A DNA stretch of 64,000 nucleotides from NCBI RefSeq assembly GCF_900105065.1, contig NZ_LT629749.1:930001-994000 (forward strand), read 5' to 3'. Shown one piece after another: positions 50,477 through 58,493 of the stretch. Positions within the stretch are counted from its first letter, which is position 1. Each line of letters starts with the position of its first letter. Position numbers and translations under genes: made by a program. The stretch comes from Friedmanniella luteola. GTDB lineage: Bacteria; Actinomycetota; Actinomycetes; Propionibacteriales; Propionibacteriaceae. The notes beneath the pieces were generated by a model. That model had not been told where the DNA came from, did no database searches, and saw only the letters and a program-made list of their open reading frames with translations.

Positions 50477-51719
50477 GCGCGCCCCGGCGGACCCGAGCGG
50501 CGTGGTAGGCCTCGAGCGTCGCGGCGGCGGTGTTGTCCCAGCTGAACCGCGACGCGTGCCCGGCGGCGTTGGCGCCCATCCGGCCGCGCTCCCCGGCGTC
50601 GTCCAGCACGGCGGCCAGCGCGTCGGCCCAGGCCTCCGGGGCGTGGCCGGCCACCAGCAGCCCGGTCTGCCCGTCGCGGACGGCGTGCCGCAGCCCGCCG
50701 ACGTCGGTGGCGACCACCGGGCGGCCGCACGCCTGGGCCTCCAGCGCGACCAGCCCGAAGGACTCGTTGTAGGAGGGCACCGCGACGACGTCGGAGGCGC
50801 AGTACCAGCGGAACAGCTCCGAGCGCGGGGAGTGCGGCCGCAGCTCGACCACGTCGGCCACCCCCAGCTCGGCCGCGAGCGGGCCGAGCGAGCCGGCCCA
50901 GGCGGCCTGCGGGCCGCTGGGGCTGCCGACGACGATCAGCCGCAGCTGCTGACGTCGCCGGGGGTCGCGGCGGACCAGCTCGGCCACCGCCCGGATGACG
51001 ACGTCGGGCGCCTTGAGGGGCTGGATCCGGCCGACGAACAGCACGACCTGCCGGTCGGGGTCGACGTGCAGCTGGGTCCGGGACGCCGGCTGCTGGCACG
51101 CGTGGAAGGTGTGCAGGTCGACGCCGGGCGGCACGACGGCGATCGCGGCCGGGTCGGCGGCGTAGTGCCGCTGCAGCTCCTCGGCCTCGTCGGTGGTGTT
51201 GGCGGTGAGGACGTCGGCCCCCGCGACGACCTCGGCCTCACCGCGCTCCCGGACGTCGGGCTCGCCGGTCTGCCCGGCGCCCAGGGCGCCGTTCTTCACC
51301 CGCGCCATCGTGTGCATGGTGTGCACCAGCGGCAGCCCGTGCCGACGGGCGACGGCCAGGCCGACTTGCCCGGAGAGCCAGTAGTGGGAGTGCAGCAGGT
51401 CGTGCCCGTCGAGCCGCTGCTCGAGGGCCGCGGTGAACGCGGGCAGCAGGGCCGGCAGGTCCTCCTTGGCCACCGGCTCGCGGGGGCCGGCCTCGACCTG
51501 CACGACGCGGGTGTGCTCGTTGACCTCGACGACGTCGGGTCCGTCGTCCTCGGCCCGGGTGAACACGTCCACGGCCACGCCGCGCTCACCGAGCCGGCGG
51601 GCCACCTCGGCCACGTAGACGTTCAGGCCGCCGGCGTCGCCGACGCCCGGGGTGGCGAGCGGGGAGGTGTGCAGGCTGACCATCGCGATCCGCTGCGGGT
51701 ACTCGACCGGGGCCCCCAC
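50469..51719 (-). CDS. mshA: D-inositol-3-phosphate glycosyltransferase MshA
   Basis: A 416-residue GT4-family glycosyltransferase. The N-terminal GVGDAGGLNVYVAEVARRL and LHSHYWLSGQVGLAVARRHG are hallmark MshA motifs; the donor motif is PSYNESFGLVALEAQACGRP. It transfers GlcNAc from UDP-GlcNAc to inositol-3-phosphate, the first step of mycothiol synthesis. GTG 51719 with GGGAGG 5 nt upstream is preferred to GTG 51725; a TAGGGT (51769-51764) promoter overlaps the end of the upstream gene. Confirms an actinobacterial origin. Confidence 0.9.
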   Translation of the reverse strand: MGAPVEYPQRIAMVSLHTSPLATPGVGDAGGLNVYVAEVARRLGERGVAVDVFTRAEDDGPDVVEVNEHTRVVQVEAGPREPVAKEDLPALLPAFTAALEQRLDGHDLLHSHYWLSGQVGLAVARRHGLPLVHTMHTMARVKNGALGAGQTGEPDVRERGEAEVVAGADVLTANTTDEAEELQRHYAADPAAIAVVPPGVDLHTFHACQQPASRTQLHVDPDRQVVLFVGRIQPLKAPDVVIRAVAELVRRDPRRRQQLRLIVVGSPSGPQAAWAGSLGPLAAELGVADVVELRPHSPRSELFRWYCASDVVAVPSYNESFGLVALEAQACGRPVVATDVGGLRHAVRDGQTGLLVAGHAPEAWADALAAVLDDAGERGRMGANAAGHASRFSWDNTAAATLEAYHAARVRRGARG

Positions 51720-51766
51720 GCGCACCTCCCTCTGCCGTCCGGGAGGCCCGCGCCGCCCGGGACACC

Positions 51767-52573
51767 CTATCCCCGGGCGCCCGACGTCAGCCGTGCCCCG
51801 GCGCGCAGGGCGGCCCGCTCCGGGGCCCGCCCCGTCGTCGCCCTCGGGGCCGCCCGCCGGGCGGTCTCGTGGAAGACCGGCCCCAGCCGCTCGGCCGCCC
51901 GGCCGTCGGCGTGGCGGAGCCGTAGCCCGGGGAGGTCGACGAGGGCGTCGGCCACCTCGTCGGTGGTCCGGACGACCGGACCGGGGGCCACCTCCTCCAG
52001 GTCGACGTAGAAGCCCCGCAGGTCGTCGCGGTACGCCTCGAGGTCGTAGGCGTAGAAGAGGAGGAGCGGCTTACCGGTGATGGCGAAGTCGAACATCACG
52101 GAGGAGTAGTCGGTCACCAGCACGTCGGCCGGCCGGTACAGCGCGTGCACCTCGGGGTGGCGGGAGACCTCGACGACGCCGGGCCGGTAGAACTCGCGGT
52201 CGCGCCAGGTGGGCGCGTGGAGGACGGCGGTCGTGCCCTCGGCGACCTTGCCCGGCGGGGCCCACAGGGAGTCGTGGTGGATCCGCTTGAGCGGGGTGCC
52301 GTGCCAGGTCTGCAGGTACCGCGCGCCGGGCTTCTCCACCCAGTCCAGCTCGAGGTGGGTGTTGCCGACGACGAGGTCGGCCGACTCGAGCGCCGCCACG
52401 GCCTCCGACCCGCCCGTGGGCACCGTCGCCACGTCGGAGGGGAAGGTGCTCGCGTGCCGCGGGTCGCAGAGCCAGACGGGCTGGTCCTGGGGACGGCGTG
52501 CCCGCATCCAGGCGTGCAGCGCCCGTGGGCTGTCGCTGCAGCGGCCTTCGAACGAGTCGTAGACCACCTTCAT
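51767..52573 (-). CDS. Shortened CDP-glycerol glycerophosphotransferase-like protein
   Basis: A 268-residue protein. N-terminal YDSFEGRCSDSPRALHAWM, then GARYLQTWHGTPLKRIHHDSLW (HGTPLK) and a C-terminal VLVTDYSSVMFDFAITGKP are classic for TagF/teichoic-acid polymerases of ~380 residues. Here the usual 55-60-residue block after LWAPPGK and the ~40-residue block after the APTWRD motif are missing (EGTTAVLHAPTWRDREFYRP runs straight into VVEVSRHPEV). The gene is in frame, so it may be a reduced enzyme or decayed copy. ATG has GGGAGG 8 nt upstream. Confidence 0.75.
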   Translation of the reverse strand: MKVVYDSFEGRCSDSPRALHAWMRARRPQDQPVWLCDPRHASTFPSDVATVPTGGSEAVAALESADLVVGNTHLELDWVEKPGARYLQTWHGTPLKRIHHDSLWAPPGKVAEGTTAVLHAPTWRDREFYRPGVVEVSRHPEVHALYRPADVLVTDYSSVMFDFAITGKPLLLFYAYDLEAYRDDLRGFYVDLEEVAPGPVVRTTDEVADALVDLPGLRLRHADGRAAERLGPVFHETARRAAPRATTGRAPERAALRAGARLTSGARG

Positions 52574-52837
52574 CCTCTGTCCTCCCCTGCAGGGACGGTG
52601 GGACGGCCGACCAGGGTCGGGCGTGACGTGCGGACGCGGGGGCGTCACGGGTGCCGGGCCGGCGGCGGGTCCTCGCGGCCCGGACGGCGACGGCGGTGCT
52701 CGTGCTGCGGCCGGGCGCTCCCGGGGAGGGAGCGCGGTCCGGCGGCGTGGTCTCCTGCGTGGTGCTGGCAGCCATCCTGCACCGGGGTGAACGCCCGGCC
52801 TCCCCGTTGCCGGCGGGCCGGGGGCCGCCGGCCGGGG

Positions 52838-53608
52838 TCAGGCGGCGCGGTGCTCGGCGGTCCCGACGCCCAGCAGCCCGGCGGCCTCGGCCCAGGAGGT
52901 GACGACGGCGCTCACCCCGACCTCCTCGAGGGCCGACCGCCGCGCAGCGCGCTCGTCGGGGGCCACGAACTGCAGGTTGCCGAACGTGGCGAGGCCGGCG
53001 GCGACGGCCGAGGTCGCCCCGGCCACCGAGTCCTCCACGGCGACGGCCTCCGCCGGGTCCAGGCCCAGGGCGGCCAGGGCGTGCAGGTAGATGGCCGGGT
53101 CCGGCTTGCTGGTCGGGTGGGGGAGCGAGTCCTCGGCGCTGAACCGGCGTCCGGGCGGGAAGAACCCGGCCAGCCCGGTCACCTCGAAGGACGCCGTGAT
53201 CCGCGCTTCCGCGCTCGAGCTGACCGCCGCCACCCCGAAGCGGTCGGCCAGGGCCGTCAGCGGCTCGAGGACGGCGGGGTCCGGCTGCAGGACGGTCCGC
53301 AGGTGGGCCGTGACCTCCTGCTTCTCGGTCTGCACCCAGCGGTCCACGTCCGGCGCCGCCAGCACGCCGACGCCGTGCTCGCGCGCCAGCGCTGCGAGGG
53401 TGGAGCGGAAGTTCAGCCCGGTGGTGGCCAGCCGCAGCTCCTCGGCGCCGTAGCGACGGTCCACGCCGTGCTCGGCCAGGAACCGGTTCGTCACCGCGGC
53501 GGAGGCGACGAAGGCCGGCTCCTCGGAGGGGAAGAGGTTGCCGTCGGCGTCGCAGAGCACGACGCGGACCCGGCCGAACCGGGTGGGCACCCCGTCGGCG
53601 GCGCTCAC
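52838..53608 (-). CDS. HAD-superfamily hydrolase
   Basis: A 256-residue HAD phosphatase of subfamily IA. Motif I is LCDADGNLFPSE (the second residue is A instead of F/L), motif II includes AVSSSAEARI, motif III SKPDPAIYL and motif IV AVEDSVAGATSAVAAG. It could dephosphorylate sugar phosphates, for example polyol or glycolate phosphates. GTG start overlaps the polyol dehydrogenase stop by 4 nt, so the pair is translationally coupled and may act in the same polyol pathway. The 264-bp gap upstream of the CDP-glycerol gene shows no gene. Confidence 0.85.
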   Translation of the reverse strand: MSAADGVPTRFGRVRVVLCDADGNLFPSEEPAFVASAAVTNRFLAEHGVDRRYGAEELRLATTGLNFRSTLAALAREHGVGVLAAPDVDRWVQTEKQEVTAHLRTVLQPDPAVLEPLTALADRFGVAAVSSSAEARITASFEVTGLAGFFPPGRRFSAEDSLPHPTSKPDPAIYLHALAALGLDPAEAVAVEDSVAGATSAVAAGLATFGNLQFVAPDERAARRSALEEVGVSAVVTSWAEAAGLLGVGTAEHRAA

Positions 53609-55137
53609 GCGGCCGACTCCTGGGCCTCGACGCCCGCGTCTCGCTGGAGCGCCGCGGCTGCGGCCAGGGCGCCGTCCTCCAGCCCCGTCAGCGCCGCCTC
53701 GAGCTCCTGCGCGAACCCCGGGGTGGCCGCCAGGGCGCCGAACAGGTCGGTGCGGCCCAGCAGCGGGTGCGGGTCGGTGCCCCCCAGCTCGGCCAGCGCC
53801 CGCAGCTCGTCCGCCAGGGCGTCGGTGACCTCGAGGGCCCGGCCGTCGTCGTCGGTGCCGCGCAGGTACCGCATCCAGGCCGCGACGGCGAGCACCAGGT
53901 GCTCACGCGGGCCGGCGTGGTCGAGCGCCACCTGCACCGACGGCAGCACGTAGGTGGGCACCTTGGTCGAGCTGCGCCGGCAGAGCCGCGCGAGCTCGTC
54001 GCTGATCTGGGGGTTCGAGAACCGTTCCACCAGGGTGTCGGCGTACGCGTCGAGGTCGACGCCGGGCACCTGGAGGAGGCCGCGGGCCACCTCGTGGAGG
54101 TAGCCCCGGACGAAGCCGCGGATGGTCGGGTCCGCCATGGCCTCGGCGGTGGTGCTGAACCCCGCGAGCGAGGCCAGGTGCCCCAGCGCGCTGTGCGCGC
54201 CGTTGAGCATCCGCGTCTTCATGATCTCGAAGGGGCGGACGTCGTCGACGAACTGGACGCCGACCTCGTCCAGCGGCGGCCGGCCGGCGCAGAAGCGGTC
54301 CTCGACGATCCACTGGCTGAACGGCTCGGTGATGACCGGCCAGCGGTCGTCGATGCCGTGCCGCCGGGCGATCGCGTCGCGTCCCTCCGGCGTCGTCTCC
54401 GGCGTGATCCGGTCGACCATGCTGCCCGGGAACGTCACCTGCTCCTCGATCCAGCCGGCCAGGCCGACGTCCCGCAGCCGGGCGGTGGCGAGCACGGCGG
54501 CCCGGGCGAGGTCGCCGCTGTGCTGCGCGTTGTCGCAGGACAGCACGGTGAAGCCGGCCAGGCCGGCGGCGCGGCGCCGCCGCAGCCCCTCGACGAGGAA
54601 GCCGAAGGCGGTGCCGGGCGTGCCGGGGGTCGCGACGTCGGCCCGGACGTCCGGGTCCTCCGGGTCGGGCTCGCCCGCCGGGTAGGCCGACCCGGTGATG
54701 GTGAGCGTGACCAGCCGGGTGCGCGGGTCGGCCAGGGTGGCCAGCACGGCCTCCGGGTCGTCCGGGGCGAACAGGTAGCGGACGAGCGAGCCGATCACGC
54801 GGACGTCGTCGCCCTCGGGTCCGCGGACGACGAGGGTGTAGAGGTGGTCCTGGTCGCCCAGCACCTCACCCATCTGCGGGCTGCGCAGACCGACACCGGT
54901 GATGCCCCAGCCGGTGGACACGCCGGCCCGGGCCAGCTCGTCGAAGTAGACGGCCTGGTGGGCGCGGTGGAAGCCGCCGACGCCGATGTGGACGACGGCG
55001 GGCTCGAGCTGGCTCCGGTCGTAGCCCGGGACCGCGACGGCGTCCGGGAGCGCCGCGACGCTGCCGTCGTGGAGCGGGGCCGGCGGCTCGGGGGAGAGGG
55101 GTGCGGGCGCGTCGGTACGCGCGTGGGTGACGGTCAT
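53605..55137 (-). CDS. Mannitol 2-dehydrogenase family protein
   Basis: A 510-residue polyol-specific long-chain dehydrogenase. The dinucleotide motif is VVHIGVGGFHRAHQAVY and the catalytic lysine lies in IMKTRMLNGAHSALGH. Family members oxidise mannitol, arabinitol or fructuronate; sequence alone does not fix which. ATG 55137 lacks a good ribosome-binding site; TATCCT (55242-55237) is a likely -10, leaving a ~93-nt leader. Operon with the HAD hydrolase, divergent from the acyl-activating protein. Confidence 0.87.
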   Translation of the reverse strand: MTVTHARTDAPAPLSPEPPAPLHDGSVAALPDAVAVPGYDRSQLEPAVVHIGVGGFHRAHQAVYFDELARAGVSTGWGITGVGLRSPQMGEVLGDQDHLYTLVVRGPEGDDVRVIGSLVRYLFAPDDPEAVLATLADPRTRLVTLTITGSAYPAGEPDPEDPDVRADVATPGTPGTAFGFLVEGLRRRRAAGLAGFTVLSCDNAQHSGDLARAAVLATARLRDVGLAGWIEEQVTFPGSMVDRITPETTPEGRDAIARRHGIDDRWPVITEPFSQWIVEDRFCAGRPPLDEVGVQFVDDVRPFEIMKTRMLNGAHSALGHLASLAGFSTTAEAMADPTIRGFVRGYLHEVARGLLQVPGVDLDAYADTLVERFSNPQISDELARLCRRSSTKVPTYVLPSVQVALDHAGPREHLVLAVAAWMRYLRGTDDDGRALEVTDALADELRALAELGGTDPHPLLGRTDLFGALAATPGFAQELEAALTGLEDGALAAAAALQRDAGVEAQESAA

Positions 55138-55336
55138 CGGGGATCGCTTCTGCTGGGGGGCTGCGAGAGCGACGCTCACCCGGGGTCCGTCCCGTCCGGG
55201 GGGTCGCGAGCCGACTGCTCGACTGGTCGCGCTCTCAGGATAGGCGGGCCCACCCCTCACCGGCAACGTCGACCCGGTCACACCGGGTCCGGCCGATCGC
55301 CGCTCAGCGCCGAGCGGTCCGGGGTAGTCTTCGCGC

Positions 55337-56656
55337 GTGGCGCCGCCGGCGAGGTTCGTGTCCTTCCAGCAGCGGACGCGGCAGGCGTTCCCGCTGCGAC
55401 TGGGCATGCGCTGGTCGTTGGACCGGATGCAGCGACGCTCGGCCGAGGAGATCGTCCGCTACCAGGAGCGCCGCCTGCGCCTGCTGGTCCGGCTCGCGGC
55501 GTCGAGGTCGGACTTCTACCGCGACTGGTTCGCCGGTGCTGGCGTCGACCCCGCCTCGATCCGGACGCTGGCCGATCTCGAGAAGCTCCCGCTGCTGGAC
55601 CGTTCGCACCTGGTCCACCGGCCGGAGCGGTTCCTGGTCTACCCCCGGCTGCTGACGTGGGTCGCCCACTCCAGCGGCACCTCCGGGCAGGTGGTGACGG
55701 TCCACCGCACCCCGGGCTCCTCCGTGTACGAGCTGGCCTCGCTGCAACGGCAGTGGAGCTGGTTCGACGTGCCCCACCGGCCACGGAGCCTGCTGCTGCG
55801 GAGCAGCGACCCGGATCCGGAGGGAGCGGGCGTGCTGACCCGCGAGATCCCGGCGACCCGTCAGCTGCTGGTGTCCAGCTTCCGCCTGGGCCAGGAGCAG
55901 CTGCCGCAGCTGGTGGACCAGATCCGCGCCTTCGACCCCCAGGTGGTCGAAGGATGGCCCTCCAGCATCACCATCTTGGCGTCGTTGCTCCGGGAACGCG
56001 GGGAGCGGTTGCCGGTCCGTGCGGTCATCACCTCGTCGGAGGTGATGACGGTCGAGCAGCTGACCCTGATGCGGGAGGTCTTCGACGGCCCCGTGGTGGA
56101 CCACTACGGCCAGACGGAGCGGGTGGTGATGGCGGGGGCCTGCGAGGCCGGCGGCTACCACGAGTTCCCCGACTACGGGATCGTCGAGCTGCTGCCGGTC
56201 GAGGGCCGCGAGGACCGCTGGGAGATCGTCGGCACCCCGCTGCACAACTGGGGGTTCCCGTTGTTCCGCTACCGGACGGGCGACGAGGTGGGCCCGCGCC
56301 CCACCGCCCCGTGCCCGTGCGGTCGGGCCTTCCCGCTGCTCGGGAAGATCGACGGGCGGGTGGAGGACTCCTTCACCGCCGCGAACGGTCGACCGCTGCC
56401 GCTGCCCTCGGTGGTGCTGGACGACCTGGTGGGGTTGCGGGAGGTGCAGGTGGCCCAGCTGGCCCCGGGCTGCTTCGAGTTCCGGCTCGTCCCGGGCACG
56501 GGTGCCGACACCTCGGCCGCCGAGGAGCAGGCGCGGCGCAACGTCGAGAAGTACTTCGGGCCGGACCAGACCGTGACGTTCCGCGTCATGAGCGAGATCC
56601 CCCGCGAGGGCAACGGCAAGCTGCGGGCGGCCGTCCGGCTCTCCGCCCCGTCCTGA
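55337..56656 (+). CDS. Phenylacetate-CoA-ligase-like (PaaK/CapK) adenylating protein
   Basis: A 439-residue acyl-adenylate-forming protein. The core motif A3-like HSSGTSGQVVTVHRT and VEGWPSSITILAS are seen, and VVDHYGQTERVVMAGAC is the second core motif; C-terminal CPCGRAFPLLGKIDGRVED. It resembles PaaK family members outside phenylacetate clusters (CapK-like), which may activate an unknown carboxylic acid. GTG follows TAGTCT (55325-55330) by 6 nt. No carrier protein, thioesterase or ligase partner is nearby, so the acid cannot be guessed. Confidence 0.83.
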   Translation: MAPPARFVSFQQRTRQAFPLRLGMRWSLDRMQRRSAEEIVRYQERRLRLLVRLAASRSDFYRDWFAGAGVDPASIRTLADLEKLPLLDRSHLVHRPERFLVYPRLLTWVAHSSGTSGQVVTVHRTPGSSVYELASLQRQWSWFDVPHRPRSLLLRSSDPDPEGAGVLTREIPATRQLLVSSFRLGQEQLPQLVDQIRAFDPQVVEGWPSSITILASLLRERGERLPVRAVITSSEVMTVEQLTLMREVFDGPVVDHYGQTERVVMAGACEAGGYHEFPDYGIVELLPVEGREDRWEIVGTPLHNWGFPLFRYRTGDEVGPRPTAPCPCGRAFPLLGKIDGRVEDSFTAANGRPLPLPSVVLDDLVGLREVQVAQLAPGCFEFRLVPGTGADTSAAEEQARRNVEKYFGPDQTVTFRVMSEIPREGNGKLRAAVRLSAPS

Positions 56657-56731
56657 CGCACCGGTCCTGAGGCCGCCCCGGACCCGTCGACGACCGCTCG
56701 TGCCCCGGGCGGGGCTCCGGGCTGATCGCAC

Positions 56732-56763
56732 CGGGCCGCGATCACCGTGGTGATCGCGGCCCG
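56732..56763. terminator. Bidirectional hairpin terminator
   Basis: A 14-bp perfect stem (56732-56745 with 56750-56763; CGGGCCGCGATCAC) with a CGTG loop. It lies between convergent genes and likely ends both transcripts. The same CCGCGATCAC string appears singly near 29300. Confidence 0.75.
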
Positions 56764-56845
56764 CGCGGCAGCGCGCGACGACGGGTCGCCGCCCCCCGGG
56801 GACACCGTGCCCGGCGTCCCCCTCACCTCGCGGTGAGCGGAGCGG

Positions 56846-58267
56846 TCAGCAGTCGTAGTACAGCTCGAACTCGTGCGGGTGCGGGCGCAGCCGGACGCCG
56901 TCGATGTCGGCCCGCTTCAGCTCGACCCAGGCCTCGATCAGGTCGGGGGTGAAGACGTCGCCGCCGAGGAGGAAGTCGTGGTCGGCCTCCAGGTTGTCCA
57001 GCACCCCGCCCAGGCTGTCGGGCACGGTCGGCACGGAGGCGTGCTCCTCGGGCGGCAGCTCGTAGAGGTCCTTGTCGACGGGGGCCATCGGCTCGGTCTT
57101 CTTCTGGATGCCGTCGATGCCGGCCATCAGGATCGCGGCGAACGCCAGGTACGGGTTCGACGACGGGTCCGGGCAGCGGAACTCGACGCGCTTGGCCTTC
57201 GGGTTCGAGCCGGTGATCGGGATCCGCATCGCGGCGGAGCGGTTCCGCGAGCTGTAGACCAGGTTGACCGGGGCCTCGAAGCCGGGCACGAGGCGGTGGT
57301 AGGAGTTCACGCTGGGGTTGGTGAACGCGAGGATCGAGGGCGCGTGCGCCAGCACGCCGCCGATGTACCAGCGGGCGATGTCGGACAGGCCGCCGTAGCC
57401 GGCCTCGTCGTAGAACAGCGGGGTGCCGGCGTTCCAGATCGAGGAGTGCACGTGCATGCCCGAGCCGTTGTCGCCGAAGATCGGCTTCGGCATGAAGGTG
57501 GCCGTCTTGCCCGCCGCCCAGGCCGTGTTCTTGATGATGTACTTGAACTTCTGCAGGTCGTCGCCCGCGGACAGCATGGTGTTGAAGCGGTAGTTGATCT
57601 CCGCCTGGCCCGCCGTGCCGACCTCGTGGTGGGCGCGCTCGACGATCAGCCCCGAGGCCTCGAGGTGCTTGGTCATCTCGTCGCGGAGGTCCGCGAAGTG
57701 GTCGATCGGGGGCAGCGGGAAGTAGCCGCCCTTGTACTTGACCTTGTACCCGCGGTTGCCGCCCTCCTCGACGCGCCCGGTGTTCCAGGCGCCGGCGACG
57801 GAGTCGATGGCGTAGTAGCCGGTGTTGGCCTTGGTCTCGTAGCGCACGTCGTCGAAGACGTAGAACTCCGCCTCGGGGGCGAAGAAGGCGGTGTCACCGA
57901 TGCCGGTGGACGCCAGGTAGGCCTCGGCCTTGCGCGCGATGTTGCGCGGGTCGCGGCTGTAGGGCTCCTTGGTCAGCGGGTCGTGGACGAAGAAGTTGAT
58001 GCAGAGCGTCTTCGCGATCCGGAAGGGGTCCAGGTAGGCCGTCGTCGGGTCCGGCAGCAGGGCCATGTCGGACTCGTGGATCTTCTGGAAGCCCCGGATC
58101 GACGACCCGTCGAACGCCAGACCGTCCTCGAAGACCTCGGGCCCGAAGGACCCGGCCGGCACGGTGAAGTGCTGCATGGTGCCGGGCAGGTCGCAGAAGC
58201 GGACGTCGACGATCTCGACGCCCTCGTCCTTGATGTAGGCCAACAGGTCGTCGGCGCCTTGGAACAT
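56846..58267 (-). CDS. glnA1: Glutamine synthetase I-beta (GlnA1)
   Basis: A 473-residue type I glutamine synthetase of the regulated beta class. [29 protein letters not shown] and [18 protein letters not shown] are clear, and the adenylylation tyrosine is Y402 ([11 protein letters not shown]). GlnE (45245-48217) can therefore control it. ATG 58267 has GGAGG just upstream and a ~94-nt leader from a -10 (TAGCCT, 58373-58368). Three 11-bp-spaced GNAAC half-sites lie upstream at 58408-58434. It is the housekeeping enzyme for ammonium assimilation. Confidence 0.95.
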   Translation of the reverse strand: MFQGADDLLAYIKDEGVEIVDVRFCDLPGTMQHFTVPAGSFGPEVFEDGLAFDGSSIRGFQKIHESDMALLPDPTTAYLDPFRIAKTLCINFFVHDPLTKEPYSRDPRNIARKAEAYLASTGIGDTAFFAPEAEFYVFDDVRYETKANTGYYAIDSVAGAWNTGRVEEGGNRGYKVKYKGGYFPLPPIDHFADLRDEMTKHLEASGLIVERAHHEVGTAGQAEINYRFNTMLSAGDDLQKFKYIIKNTAWAAGKTATFMPKPIFGDNGSGMHVHSSIWNAGTPLFYDEAGYGGLSDIARWYIGGVLAHAPSILAFTNPSVNSYHRLVPGFEAPVNLVYSSRNRSAAMRIPITGSNPKAKRVEFRCPDPSSNPYLAFAAILMAGIDGIQKKTEPMAPVDKDLYELPPEEHASVPTVPDSLGGVLDNLEADHDFLLGGDVFTPDLIEAWVELKRADIDGVRLRPHPHEFELYYDC

Positions 58268-58365
58268 TCGTCCTCCGTGGGAGTGGGCGTGCGAGCACGC
58301 GAGACGGGATCGAGCCCTTCAGCACGGGCAGCGCCGTCGGGCGCAGGACGGTGCGTCAGGCACGG

Positions 58366-58381
58366 CGAGGCTATCGCCTCG
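58366..58381. promoter_or_regulatory. CGAGGC-N4-GCCTCG dyad over the glnA1 -10
   Basis: A perfect inverted repeat with TATC spacer covers the -10 hexamer TAGCCT of glnA1. A protein bound here would block RNA polymerase, complementing activation from the upstream GlnR-like sites. No candidate repressor is evident. Confidence 0.4.
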
Positions 58382-58407
58382 GCTCCCGGCAAGGTACGCC
58401 AGAGGTC

Positions 58408-58434
58408 GTTACCACCACGTTGCGGAACTGTTGC
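58408..58434 (-). promoter_or_regulatory. GlnR-like triple half-site before glnA1
   Basis: Minus strand: GCAAC (58434-58430), GCAAC (58423-58419), GTAAC (58412-58408), each separated by 6 nt, i.e. 11-bp period, matching the GlnR box architecture of actinobacteria. The centre is about 60 bp upstream of the predicted start, a position typical for activators. Confidence 0.6.
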
Positions 58435-58493
58435 GGGCGTGCGTCGCCGGACGGCCCCGTGGGAGCCGTCCGGCGGACGTCGTGCGCGGCGGC

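Noticed and set aside
58268-58361. A glutamine riboswitch in the glnA1 leader
   Set aside because: The leader has a short GCGTGC/GCACGC hairpin but none of the conserved core of the glnA RNA motif, which is known mainly from cyanobacteria.
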